DNA from: an uncultured Christensenellaceae bacterium
GTDB taxonomy: Bacteria > Bacillota > Clostridia > Christensenellales > Pumilibacteraceae
Reading direction: 5' to 3'
DNA length: 64,000 bases
NCBI GenBank assembly: GCA_910587445.1
Contig: CAJULE010000010.1
Location: forward strand, 1 to 64,000
The translations under genes were made by a program, and so were the position numbers. Under the pieces are notes generated by a model that was not told where the DNA came from, ran no database searches, and was given only the letters and a program-made list of their open reading frames with translations. Shown here piece after piece: positions 25,337-33,288 of this stretch. The stretch's first letter is position 1. Each line of letters starts with the position of its first letter.

Positions 25337-26257
25337 TTGAAGGTAATTTTTCTCGGAACTCCCGAATTTGCGCTTGCGCCGTTGAAAGCTTTGGTTGCCT
25401 CGCGTCACGAGGTTTCGGCGGTCGTATCGCAGCCCGACAGGGCTAAGGACAGAAAAGGCAGGCTTTTGCCGACGCCCGTTAAGGCGTATGCCTTGCAGGC
25501 GGGAATACCCGTTCTTCAATTTGACAAGATACGTGTCGACGGCGTGGAGCGGCTTAAGGAGCTTAATCCCGATATAATGATAACGGCGGCGTACGGTCAG
25601 ATCTTGAGTAAAGAAATTCTCGATATTGCGCCGCATGGCGTGATAAATGTTCATGCTTCGGTTTTGCCGAAATTGCGCGGAAGCGCTCCTGTTCAATGGG
25701 CTGTCATAAACGGCGACAAGGAGACGGGCGTGACTATCATGCAAACCGACGTCGGTGTCGACAGCGGAGATATTCTTGCGGTGAAACGAACCCCCATAGG
25801 CGAAGGCGAAACGTCGGGCGAGCTGCTTATTCGTCTGAGTACATTGGGTGCCGAGCTTCTTTTGAATACGCTTGACGACATCGAGCGCGGCGTCGTGGAT
25901 CCGATACGTCAAGACGAGGACGAGGCGACAAAGTGCAGAATGCTTGTCAAGTCCGACGGTCATCTCGATTTTTGCGAGACAAAAGAAAAGATAGTTTGTC
26001 GCTGTCTCGGAGTTACGCCTGCTCCGGGCGCGTATGTCGTTATGAATGGCGAGACCGTCAAAATAGGGCGCGTGCGGGCTGTCGATGGGAATTACGGTGA
26101 ATGCGGCGTTGCTCGCGTCGTAGACGGCGAAATTATCGTGGGCTGTGCAAATGGCGGAATCGTAATAGAGAAATTACAGCTCCCGGGAGCGAAGATGCTG
26201 TCTGCGCGTGAATTTCTGAACGGCAGGCGCTGGGAAGACGGGGTGAAGCTTTCGTGA
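25337..26257 (+). CDS. fmt: Methionyl-tRNA formyltransferase
   Basis: Formylates Met-tRNAfMet with 10-formyl-THF. The 306-residue protein starts MKVIFLGTPEFALAPLKAL and carries the folate/catalytic stretch INVHASVLPKLRGSAPVQW with the Asn-His-Asp active site (GVTIMQTDVGVDSGDIL). The start codon is TTG, backed by AAAGGAG 6 bases upstream and by the conserved N terminus. The gene ends with a GTGA overlap into rsmB. A 23-base palindrome overlaps its leader. Confidence 0.96.
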   Translation: MKVIFLGTPEFALAPLKALVASRHEVSAVVSQPDRAKDRKGRLLPTPVKAYALQAGIPVLQFDKIRVDGVERLKELNPDIMITAAYGQILSKEILDIAPHGVINVHASVLPKLRGSAPVQWAVINGDKETGVTIMQTDVGVDSGDILAVKRTPIGEGETSGELLIRLSTLGAELLLNTLDDIERGVVDPIRQDEDEATKCRMLVKSDGHLDFCETKEKIVCRCLGVTPAPGAYVVMNGETVKIGRVRAVDGNYGECGVARVVDGEIIVGCANGGIVIEKLQLPGAKMLSAREFLNGRRWEDGVKLS

Positions 26258-27648
26258 AAAACGGTTTGAACATCGAAAGAGAACGGGCGTGTTATAAGGC
26301 ACTTTCTGCTGTGCTTCGGGACGGAGCTTACTCTGCGCAGGCGCTGAACGACGTTTTGAGGTATTCGAGCGGTGAAGACGAATTTATTACGCGCCTTTTT
26401 TACGGTGTGCTCGAAAAAAATATTACGCTCGAGTATGTAATAGATTGTCTTGTCGAGAAGCGGCCGAAGCACTCTGTGTTTATAGTGCTGAAAATGGGGG
26501 CGTATATGGCGCGCTATATGAATACGCCTATATATGCCGTCGTGGACAGGTGCGTCGAGCTTTCCAAGTCGCTCGGAAAAAGCGGGGCGAGCGGATTTAT
26601 AAACGCAGTCTTGAGAAAAGTTTGCGATGTAGAACTTCCCGATGCCGAAAAAGTCGGGAGCGTCGAATATTTGTCCGTGACGTACGGTTTGCCTAAATGG
26701 CTCGTGGAAAAATTTATCTCGGAATACGGTTTTGAATTTACCGAGAGCATGATGAAGTCCGACGAGTTTCGCACTCATATAAGGCTCGGACGGTCTGTCG
26801 ATATAAAACGATTTGAAAAAGCAATAGAAAAGTATCTGAAATCCGATATAGAAAGGACAAAATACGGGTATTATGTCACACACAATACACTCGATAAGCT
26901 TGTTTCAAGTAAAGTGCTGGTAAAAAACGATTACGCTGTACAGTCGCTTGCGTCCGCAATTGCGGTTCATTGCTATGCGAACGGGCTTGACGATTCTTCG
27001 GAAATTCTCGATCTGTGTGCCGCGCCCGGCGGTAAATCGGTTTATCTTGCCGAGCTTGTCGGCGGCAATATCACGGCTTGCGATATACACGAACATCGCG
27101 TGGGACTTATAGAATCTTACGCTCGTCGCATGGGCGTGAGGGTCAAAGCCATGCTCAACGACGCCTGCGTCAAAAGAGACGAGTGGGTGTCGTCGTTTGA
27201 CTGTGTAATATGCGATGTTCCGTGTAGCGGAACGGGCGATCTTCGCAGCCGTCCCGATGTGCTGCTTTGGCGTACGCCGGAAGGAATAAGGGAGCTATCT
27301 GCGTTGCAGTCGAGAATATTGCGCACGGCGGCTTTGTATGTGAAGAATGGCGGGAGACTGTGTTATTCCACGTGTTCTCTTTTAGAGGAAGAGAATGAAA
27401 GTATTGTTGAAAATTTTTTGCGGCATAATCGAGACTTCGAGCTCGTAAATTGCTCCGTTTGGGATTCGACGGAGGCATTGTCGAGAGAAAAAGTTGTTTT
27501 AAAGGGCTTAAACGGCGGTGAATCGGGGAAATCGTGCGGTGTAAACGGAGACGCTGTGAGTAAAAATGCGTTGAAATTGTATCCGCATATCGACGGGACG
27601 GACGGCTTTTTTGTCGCCGTAATGCAAAAGAAAGGAGAACGTAAATGA
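26254..27648 (+). CDS. rsmB: 16S rRNA (cytosine-967-C5)-methyltransferase RsmB
   Basis: Fmu/Sun family methyltransferase that makes m5C967 in 16S rRNA. The 464-residue protein has a NusB-like N-terminal domain (about 1-145), SAM motif I DLCAAPGGKS, the first Cys motif CDVPCSGTGDLRSRPD and the catalytic motif YSTCSLLEEENE. The GTG start overlaps the fmt stop (GTGA), and the gene is coupled to rlmN by ATGA. The interval at 26868-26888 contains a near copy of the GTATTATGTC palindrome inside the coding sequence. Confidence 0.95.
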   Translation: MKNGLNIERERACYKALSAVLRDGAYSAQALNDVLRYSSGEDEFITRLFYGVLEKNITLEYVIDCLVEKRPKHSVFIVLKMGAYMARYMNTPIYAVVDRCVELSKSLGKSGASGFINAVLRKVCDVELPDAEKVGSVEYLSVTYGLPKWLVEKFISEYGFEFTESMMKSDEFRTHIRLGRSVDIKRFEKAIEKYLKSDIERTKYGYYVTHNTLDKLVSSKVLVKNDYAVQSLASAIAVHCYANGLDDSSEILDLCAAPGGKSVYLAELVGGNITACDIHEHRVGLIESYARRMGVRVKAMLNDACVKRDEWVSSFDCVICDVPCSGTGDLRSRPDVLLWRTPEGIRELSALQSRILRTAALYVKNGGRLCYSTCSLLEEENESIVENFLRHNRDFELVNCSVWDSTEALSREKVVLKGLNGGESGKSCGVNGDAVSKNALKLYPHIDGTDGFFVAVMQKKGERK

Positions 27649-28676
27649 TTTTGCTCGATCTTGATATTAAAGAGCTGGAGGAACTGCTTGTCGGACGAAA
27701 TTGCCCGAAATATCGTGCGCGCCAGATTATGCGGTGGCTGCTTTGCGGATGTGATTTTTCCGAGATGAGCAATCTTCCGAAGGACCTGCGCGAAAGCTTG
27801 GCGGTCGAACACGTTGCGTGCCCGATAGAGATAGCCGAGGCGTTGAAGTCTAAGGACGGCTCTGTTAAATTTTTGTACAAGCTGTTCGACGGAAATATAA
27901 TCGAGGGCGTTTATATGCCGCACGATTACGGGAATACGCTCTGTGTTTCGACGCAGGTCGGCTGTCGAATGGGGTGTGCATTTTGCGCTTCGGGAATCGG
28001 CGGGCTTGTGCGAAATTTGACGCCGGGGGAAATTCTCGGTCAATTTGTTGCCGTGAACAGGTATTTGGGCGGTACTATGACAGACAGAAAACTATCCAAT
28101 ATTGTTCTTATGGGGAGCGGAGAACCTCTTGATAACTTCGATAACGTCGTTAAGTTTATTTTGCTTGTTTCGGATGCTGACGGGCTCGGCGTGGGGCGTC
28201 GTTCGATTTCTCTTTCGACGTGCGGGCTTGCGGATAATATGCGTCGTCTCGCCGATCTCGGGTTGGGCGTCACTTTATCGCTTTCCCTTCATGCTACTCT
28301 TGACGAATATCGGCGCAAACTTATGCCGGTTGCGAATAAGTATTCGGTTACCGAGACGGTGGATGCGGCGAGGTACTATTTTAAAAAGACGGGAAGGCGG
28401 GTCGTTTTCGAGTACTCCATGGTGAAGGGCGTTAATATGAGCTTTTCCGACGCGCGGCGTTTGTCCGAACTTACTAAGGGTATGGCGGCGCACGTCAACT
28501 TGATAATGCTCAACAAGGTCGTTGGAAAGAATATCGAAGGCTGTACGCCGCTTGAGGCGGAAAGATTCTGCGAAAAGCTTAAGTCGCTCGGTGTTTCCGC
28601 GACGATCAGGCGTTCCATGGGCGCCGATGTCGAGGGCGCTTGCGGGCAATTGCGGCGAAAGCGCCTTAATTCTTAG
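27645..28676 (+). CDS. rlmN: Dual-specificity RNA (adenine-C2)-methyltransferase RlmN
   Basis: Radical-SAM enzyme that makes m2A2503 in 23S rRNA and m2A37 in tRNA. The 343-residue protein has the CxxxCxxC cluster motif (QVGCRMGCAFCASG), the GSGEPLDNFDN and ISLSTCG stretches, and the C-terminal methylated Cys in VEGACGQL. It is coupled to rsmB. In Firmicutes rlmN is normally followed by prpC-prkC-rsgA; here the next gene is rpe. Confidence 0.96.
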   Translation: MILLDLDIKELEELLVGRNCPKYRARQIMRWLLCGCDFSEMSNLPKDLRESLAVEHVACPIEIAEALKSKDGSVKFLYKLFDGNIIEGVYMPHDYGNTLCVSTQVGCRMGCAFCASGIGGLVRNLTPGEILGQFVAVNRYLGGTMTDRKLSNIVLMGSGEPLDNFDNVVKFILLVSDADGLGVGRRSISLSTCGLADNMRRLADLGLGVTLSLSLHATLDEYRRKLMPVANKYSVTETVDAARYYFKKTGRRVVFEYSMVKGVNMSFSDARRLSELTKGMAAHVNLIMLNKVVGKNIEGCTPLEAERFCEKLKSLGVSATIRRSMGADVEGACGQLRRKRLNS

Positions 28677-28677
28677 C

Positions 28678-28694
28678 ATTATGTCTGACATAAT
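28678..28694. repeat. Palindrome ATTATGTCTGACATAAT after rlmN
   Basis: Eight-base perfect arms around a single T, one base after the rlmN stop codon and about 50 bases before rpe. It shares ATTATGTC-NNN-CATAAT with copies at 25299 and 37865. Confidence 0.45.
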
Positions 28695-28742
28695 TATATA
28701 GAATACTGTTTTAAAACGATTTTTGAAAAAGGAATTTTGGCA

Positions 28743-29408
28743 ATGAGCGATACTTTAAGAAAAACATTGATTTCTCCTTCGATACTTACCGCCGATTTCG
28801 GAAATATCGGAGAGGCTGTTCGAAAGCTTGAGAAGGCAAAGGCCGATTATGTGCATTGCGACGTGATGGACGGGCATTTTGTACCCAATCTTACGTTCGG
28901 TTCGAAGTTTGTATCCGACCTTAAGAAATATACGAAACTTCCGCTTGATGTTCATCTTATGATTTCCCGTCCCGATCTGTATATAGAAAGATTTGCCGAC
29001 GCGGGCGCGGATATAATTACCTTTCATGCGGAGGCCGAATGCGATACGGAAGAGACGCTTGCTTTGATAAGAGCTCGAAATATCAAAGCGGGTATCGCTT
29101 TAAGTCCCGATACGCCTGTCGATGTCGTCGAAAAATATTCGGATTTTGCGGATCTCGTTCTTTTGATGAGCGTATATCCGGGATTCGGAGGGCAGAAATT
29201 TATCGAAGATTCGTATTCGCGCGCGCGTAAAATAAAGGATATTATCATTCGAAGGGGCTCGAAAATTCTGCTTGAAATCGACGGCGGCGTCAATTTCGCA
29301 AACGCGCGCAAAATAAAAGACAGCGGTGTGGATATCTTGGTTGCGGGAAGCGCGGTGTTCTCCTCCGAAGATATGGGTGTAGCGATACGAAAGCTTGCGG
29401 AGTGCTGA
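28743..29408 (+). CDS. rpe: Ribulose-phosphate 3-epimerase
   Basis: Interconverts ribulose-5-phosphate and xylulose-5-phosphate in the pentose phosphate pathway. The 221-residue TIM-barrel protein has SPSILTADFGNIG, HCDVMDGHFVPNLTFG and VHLMISRP near the N terminus, and the C-terminal phosphate-binding VNFANARKIKDSGVDILVAG. I chose ATG 28743, with AAAGGAA 8 bases before it; a TTG two codons upstream is too close to that site. It overlaps or abuts thiN, as in the Firmicutes rpe-thiN-spoVM order. Confidence 0.95.
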   Translation: MSDTLRKTLISPSILTADFGNIGEAVRKLEKAKADYVHCDVMDGHFVPNLTFGSKFVSDLKKYTKLPLDVHLMISRPDLYIERFADAGADIITFHAEAECDTEETLALIRARNIKAGIALSPDTPVDVVEKYSDFADLVLLMSVYPGFGGQKFIEDSYSRARKIKDIIIRRGSKILLEIDGGVNFANARKIKDSGVDILVAGSAVFSSEDMGVAIRKLAEC

Positions 29409-29410
29409 AC

Positions 29411-30046
29411 GTGTGTAAAAAGAGCAAAGCCGTAATATTCTTAAACGGGGAGCCGCCGCGCGATAAAGCCGTTGCGCGTGTGGATTTTTTCGATTCGTTT
29501 GTGATATGTGCCGACGGGGCGTTCGGCTATGTTTCGAAATTTTGTCGTCCCGATCTCGTGCTCGGCGATTTCGATTCCGTCGACGAGCGTTTGATCCCCG
29601 ACGGTGTTCCCGTGGAAAGATTTCCCGTCAAAAAGAACAGTACGGATGCGCAGCTCGCCGTTTTAAAGGCTTCGCAGCTCGGCTTTGATAAAATGGAAAT
29701 TTACGGAGCTTTCGGACTGCGTCCGGATCATGAGCTTGTCAATTACGCGCTTTTGCCGCTCGCTTATTCCTTGGGCGGAGACGCCGTGCTCAAGGGCGGA
29801 ATGTTCGACGTTTATTTTGTGGCGCGAGACAGGGAATTTGTCAAAGACGTGGATAAAAATAAAATCGTCTCGTTGGTACCTTATTCGGACAATGTGCATA
29901 TATTATACACGAAAGGTCTGCTTTACGAGGCGAAAGACGTCTGCGTCGATAAGATAAGTATCTTTACGTCCTCGAATGCGTCTTGCGGCGGCGTCGTTCG
30001 TTATTGTTTGGGAAGCGGAACGGCTCTGTTGTTTGTCGAGAACTGA
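29411..30046 (+). CDS. thiN: Thiamine pyrophosphokinase
   Basis: Transfers pyrophosphate from ATP to thiamine to give TPP. The 211-residue protein carries ICADGAFGYV and DLVLGDFDSVDE in the catalytic domain, RPDHELVNYALL, and a C-terminal beta domain. Two GTG starts are possible: 29411 has GGAG 8 bases upstream (29399-29402) and is my choice; 29402 would overlap rpe but lies on top of that ribosome site. No TPP riboswitch is seen. Its position between rpe and spoVM matches B. subtilis yloS. Confidence 0.92.
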   Translation: MCKKSKAVIFLNGEPPRDKAVARVDFFDSFVICADGAFGYVSKFCRPDLVLGDFDSVDERLIPDGVPVERFPVKKNSTDAQLAVLKASQLGFDKMEIYGAFGLRPDHELVNYALLPLAYSLGGDAVLKGGMFDVYFVARDREFVKDVDKNKIVSLVPYSDNVHILYTKGLLYEAKDVCVDKISIFTSSNASCGGVVRYCLGSGTALLFVEN

Positions 30047-30061
30047 GAAGGAGGTAACGCC

Positions 30062-30151
30062 GTGAAAATTATCTGTGTCAAAGCCCCGATTTTTTTGAGA
30101 GGCATTTTAAGGTGCTTGTTCTTGCGTAAGCAGAAAAACGACAAAAATTGA
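30062..30151 (+). CDS. spoVM: Stage V sporulation protein SpoVM
   Basis: Very small (29 residues) amphipathic protein that marks the convex forespore membrane and recruits the coat ATPase SpoIVA. The sequence begins MKIICVKAPIFLRGILR, which lines up with the B. subtilis protein (MKFYTIKLPKFLGGIVR) including the helix-breaking Pro at position 9, and ends in a basic tail (RKQKNDKN). It has a strong ribosome site, AAGGAGG, 6-8 bases before a GTG start. The location directly after thiN is exactly that of spoVM in B. subtilis. A terminator follows. It is strong evidence that the lineage forms, or recently formed, endospores. Confidence 0.9.
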   Translation: MKIICVKAPIFLRGILRCLFLRKQKNDKN

Positions 30152-30185
30152 TTTTTCATTAAAAATTATTTAAAATTTAAACAAA

Positions 30186-30217
30186 AACCCCGTAATTTGT
30201 ACGGGGTTAAACTTTTT
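30186..30217 (+). terminator. Terminator after spoVM
   Basis: AACCCCGTA (30186-30194) pairs perfectly with TACGGGGTT (30200-30208) over a 5-base loop, followed by AAACTTTTTT. It closes the long yicC-to-spoVM block. Confidence 0.9.
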
Positions 30218-30283
30218 TATACCTTTTTTCCGCAAATTCTACGTTTTAAATTTTCATTTCGATTTAATTATTTGTCAAAATAC

Positions 30284-30312
30284 TTGCTTTTATGGCAAAA
30301 TTATGCTATAAT
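30284..30312 (+). promoter_or_regulatory. Promoter of the Spo0A-like gene pair
   Basis: TTGCTT (30284-30289), a 17-base spacer and TATAAT (30307-30312) preceded by TGC, an extended -10. TTTGTCAAAA at 30271-30280, just upstream of the -35, resembles a Spo0A box (TTGTCGAA) with one mismatch; this is only suggestive. Confidence 0.75.
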
Positions 30313-30388
30313 CTTAACACTGCCTTTCGTTACGAGGTATTTTCATCGTTTCGAGCGGTCGAAAAATTTATTTACAGGAGGATACGTA

Positions 30389-30838
30389 ATGGAGAATTTG
30401 CAGACGGAAAATATTTTGAATCTGCGGGACGACATAGTTATATCGGAAGCGGAACTCAGGCATATCGTTACGTCGGAGATGATACGCGTAGGACTGATGC
30501 CGTCTCTTACCGGATTCAGATATTTTAAGGAAATGGTACTTATTTCTTTGCAACAAAAGTACGATGACATTAAGACAATGAGGCTGTATGCCATGGCGGC
30601 AGAGCTGTTCGGTATCCGTGCCGACGCGCTCGAAAGAAGCGTTCGAACGCTTGTGACAAGTTCGTTTTACACAAGCAACGGATTTGCGATACTCTCCAAG
30701 TTTTTCGGATTTTCTTCAATAGAGCTCCCGAGCGTGGGACAAGCGTTGACGCTTATAAACGAATACATAATTTTCAATCTTTTCGAGCAAAGCATGGATA
30801 AAACGGAAAAGCGCGTTTTCGCACGACGCGTCAGATGA
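30389..30838 (+). CDS. Stand-alone Spo0A C-terminal-domain-like protein, copy 1
   Basis: A 149-residue protein that resembles the DNA-binding effector domain of Spo0A, the master regulator of sporulation, but has no receiver domain. Aligning by eye, VGLMPSLTGFRYFKEMVLIS corresponds to VGVPAHIKGYLYLREAI in Spo0A, and LFGIRADALERSVRTLV to the recognition region KFNTTASRVERAIRHAI; the FGFSS stretch also fits. About 35 extra residues precede the domain. AGGAGG precedes the ATG at 30389; the frame is open to 30197, but that part overlaps the promoter and terminator. It is followed 39 bases later by a divergent paralogue and then spoIVB, which normally neighbours spo0A itself. A transcription factor not controlled by phosphorylation is inferred. 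Confidence 0.7.
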   Translation: MENLQTENILNLRDDIVISEAELRHIVTSEMIRVGLMPSLTGFRYFKEMVLISLQQKYDDIKTMRLYAMAAELFGIRADALERSVRTLVTSSFYTSNGFAILSKFFGFSSIELPSVGQALTLINEYIIFNLFEQSMDKTEKRVFARRVR

Positions 30839-30877
30839 AGTACATTGAAAAGAAAAAAATTTCAGGAGGAGAAACAA

Positions 30878-31300
30878 ATGAATCAAGCAAACGTGAATAT
30901 GATAGTTATCGATTCGATGGAGGTGCCGGAGCCGTATCTGAAAATGTACATCACGAAGAAACTGCTCGAAGGCGGTCTCGACGCATCTCGCGCAGGTTTT
31001 CGCTACATCAAGGAAATCCTGTTCATGATGTTGAAGAACGTGGACGACGACAGACCGATGTGCTCGTACTTCAAGGAGTTCGGCGACGGAAAATCGTCTG
31101 CGGCGAAAATCGACAAAGCAATCGGCGCAACCATCGATGTGTCGCTTAAAAGCGGCGGTCTCAGGGAGCTCGACGAATTTATGTGCGGTGCGATCAAACG
31201 TCGCCACACGACGGCAGGCGTCATGTGTGCTTTCAAAGAATACTTGCGGTATTGTCTTTACAATGATTGTTATTCCGCAAAAATAGGTGAAAGAATTTAG
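30878..31300 (+). CDS. Stand-alone Spo0A C-terminal-domain-like protein, copy 2
   Basis: A 140-residue, more divergent paralogue of the preceding protein. The segment LLEGGLDASRAGFRYIKEIL matches MIRVGLMPSLTGFRYFKEMV of copy 1, and SSAAKIDKAIGATIDVSL occupies the place of the Spo0A recognition helix (ASRVERAIRHAIEVAW). The conserved Arg residues of the recognition helix are partly lost, so DNA specificity may differ or it may act as a partner for copy 1. AGGAGGAG precedes the ATG at 30878; an upstream in-frame ATG at 30845 lacks such a site. It is probably in one transcript with copy 1. spoIVB follows after 45 bases. Confidence 0.62.
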   Translation: MNQANVNMIVIDSMEVPEPYLKMYITKKLLEGGLDASRAGFRYIKEILFMMLKNVDDDRPMCSYFKEFGDGKSSAAKIDKAIGATIDVSLKSGGLRELDEFMCGAIKRRHTTAGVMCAFKEYLRYCLYNDCYSAKIGERI

Positions 31301-31311
31301 TCCTCATTCTG

Positions 31312-31342
31312 TATATTTAGCTGTTTTTATCGGCTAAATATA
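31312..31342. repeat. Perfect inverted repeat directly before spoIVB
   Basis: TATATTTAGC (31312-31321) and GCTAAATATA (31333-31342) are exact reverse complements with an 11-base gap, ending 3 bases before the spoIVB ATG. No ribosome site is visible between the repeat and the ATG. It may be an operator over the transcription start or a hairpin that controls translation. Confidence 0.55.
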
Positions 31343-31345
31343 AGT

Positions 31346-32527
31346 ATGGAAAAACGAAAAACAGGTTGGTTTTTGGCGGTCGCCGCTCTTGCGCTGTGCA
31401 TTTATGCCGCTCTTTATTGTGCCGTAGGCGTGCGTTTTGCCGTTTCTATTCCCGACGGAATAGTTGTTTCGCCGCAGGCTGTCGGCAGTGCGAGCTACGG
31501 AGCCGTAAGCTGCAAACTCGATATGAGCGGACAGGGTGCAGAGGAAGGCAGGGGTAAGCTGTCGTTCAAGCTTTTCGGCGTAATTCCCATAAAGACCATA
31601 GATATTCTTTGCGCAAAGGACAGGCAGGTGCGTATCGGCGGTTTTCCCGTGGGACTTACCCTCGATGTCGACGGAGTGCTCGTCGAGGAAGTTGGAAACG
31701 TCGCTACGTCGGCGGGAAATGTCGCGATAGCCGGCAACATAGAAAAAGGGGATATAATTCTCAGTCTCAATGATACTAAGATCTCGAACGTCGAGGATTT
31801 CACCTCTTTTATGGACTCATACGACGGAGAAGAAAAGCTGTATGTCACGTTAAATCGCGGCGGGCGTATATTCAAGACTTGCGTATCGCCTCTTATCGAG
31901 GAACTGAGCGGAAAATATAAGCTCGGGCTTTGGGTAAAGGATAACGTGTCGGGCGTCGGCACGGCGAGCTTTGTGCGTGCGGACAACACCTTTGCTTGCC
32001 TCGGGCACGGCATAACCGGCAGTAACGATTGTATTTTGCCGATTAGCGGCGGGCAAGTATATAACTGCGATATTGTCGGAGTTAATCGAGGCGTCAAGGG
32101 AACGCCGGGCGAGCTTAAAGGGGTGCTTAAGGATACGGATAATCCCATAGGGGAAATATATAAGAATACCGATTACGGCGTGTACGGTAAATATTTTTCA
32201 AACGCGAAAATTCCTGAAAATTATTATCAAATAGGCAGTCGTATAAATGTTCGTAACGGTAAAGCGAAAATTTATACGAGCGTAGACGGAGTTGCGGATT
32301 TTTACGATATCGAGATCATTCGTGCGATTCCGCAGTCCGAGCGCTCGGACAGAAGCATGGTGGTGCGAGTTACCGACAAACGCTTGCTCGGACTTACGGG
32401 CGGCATCGTTCGGGGAATGAGCGGCAGCCCGATAATCCAAAACGACATGATTGTCGGGGCGATCACGCACGTGTTTGTAAACGACCCTACGAAGGGCTAC
32501 GGACTTTATCTCGATTGGATGTATTGA
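31346..32527 (+). CDS. spoIVB: SpoIVB serine peptidase
   Basis: Sporulation peptidase (family S55) secreted by the forespore to trigger pro-sigma-K processing. The 393-residue protein has an N-terminal membrane anchor (about 8-30), a PDZ domain (about 110-175; NIEKGDIILSLNDTKISN) and the S55 domain with His in FACLGHGITGSND and the catalytic Ser in RGMSGSPIIQ (near 361), ending THVFVNDPTKGYG. These are all standard. It lacks a visible ribosome site. AAATA-N19-CATTCTG (31281-31311) vaguely resembles a sigma-G promoter, but this is weak. In most spore formers spo0A follows spoIVB; here two Spo0A-like effector domains precede it and spo0A does not follow. Confidence 0.93.
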   Translation: MEKRKTGWFLAVAALALCIYAALYCAVGVRFAVSIPDGIVVSPQAVGSASYGAVSCKLDMSGQGAEEGRGKLSFKLFGVIPIKTIDILCAKDRQVRIGGFPVGLTLDVDGVLVEEVGNVATSAGNVAIAGNIEKGDIILSLNDTKISNVEDFTSFMDSYDGEEKLYVTLNRGGRIFKTCVSPLIEELSGKYKLGLWVKDNVSGVGTASFVRADNTFACLGHGITGSNDCILPISGGQVYNCDIVGVNRGVKGTPGELKGVLKDTDNPIGEIYKNTDYGVYGKYFSNAKIPENYYQIGSRINVRNGKAKIYTSVDGVADFYDIEIIRAIPQSERSDRSMVVRVTDKRLLGLTGGIVRGMSGSPIIQNDMIVGAITHVFVNDPTKGYGLYLDWMY

Positions 32528-32610
32528 AAAGAAATCATTTTCGAGTATACAAATAAAAACCTTTCGTCAAATATCGCATAATTTCGACAGGCGTGTTCAT
32601 ATCTTGTTAT

Positions 32611-33225
32611 ATGAGAGTTTCATACGGACTCATGAACTGCTACTTTGCGGTCGTCGAGTTTCTGAAAAATCACAAGATCCGCCTTATAATATTGCTTGCG
32701 GTGTTTATTCTTGCCTGCGCTTTCGGCATACGCGGCGGCTGTATTGCGGATGCCGAGACCGTATTGAAGTCTCGAGGCGCTTTCGCAATGCTTGTGAGCG
32801 CAGAAGAACGCAGCGTCGTCGGACATTTGTTCTCCAATCTTTTTTTTCTTACGGTGTGCTTCGTTGTCCTTGCGGCTACCGCATTGAATTTTTGGGTGAG
32901 CCTTTTCGGTGTGCTCGTATTTTTTTACGAGGTATACACAATGGGTTACGCCGTTTCAATTTATTTCGTTTACTTCAAATTGGCTGCCTTGCCGTATATA
33001 ATAGTGTGTTATATTCCGTATTGCTTTATAATCGGCGGCGCTCTTGCCTTTATGATCGTCATAGCTACGGATTGCGGGCTCGAAATCCGCAGGTGCGGAT
33101 TTTTTGATTTCGAAGCGTTTAAAAACAGACTGCCTCATATGGCGATCTGCGGTGGGATAGCGATAGTCGGAGTGCTGTTCGAGGGGCTGCTTGGCGGTCT
33201 GTTCACTGTGGGACTTATAATTTGA
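32611..33225 (+). CDS. SpoIIM-like integral membrane protein
   Basis: A 204-residue membrane protein with about five transmembrane segments that resembles SpoIIM (DUF95), the scaffold of the forespore engulfment complex. Features are a first TM followed by an extracytoplasmic stretch, FSNLFFLTVCFVVLA, a YEVYTMGYAVS-like loop, and a terminal hydrophobic segment, matching the SpoIIM layout. The start is uncertain: GTG 32593, ATG 32611 and ATG 32632 are all in frame and none has a good ribosome site. It lies between spoIVB and dacF among sporulation genes, which supports the call. Sequence similarity is moderate, so a general DUF95 protein is the alternative. Confidence 0.65.
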   Translation: MRVSYGLMNCYFAVVEFLKNHKIRLIILLAVFILACAFGIRGGCIADAETVLKSRGAFAMLVSAEERSVVGHLFSNLFFLTVCFVVLAATALNFWVSLFGVLVFFYEVYTMGYAVSIYFVYFKLAALPYIIVCYIPYCFIIGGALAFMIVIATDCGLEIRRCGFFDFEAFKNRLPHMAICGGIAIVGVLFEGLLGGLFTVGLII

Positions 33226-33288
33226 TACATAATAAACCGCTCGAAAGTACATATTAAAATTATTAAATAATGTACGGAGACGGTTTAT

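Noticed and set aside
24779..25963. 394-codon reverse-strand open frame over def and fmt
   Set aside because: Overlaps two certain genes with conserved motifs; no domain seen on the reverse strand.
30047..30061. TPP riboswitch controlling thiN or spoVM
   Set aside because: No THI-element sequence or space; thiN directly follows rpe.
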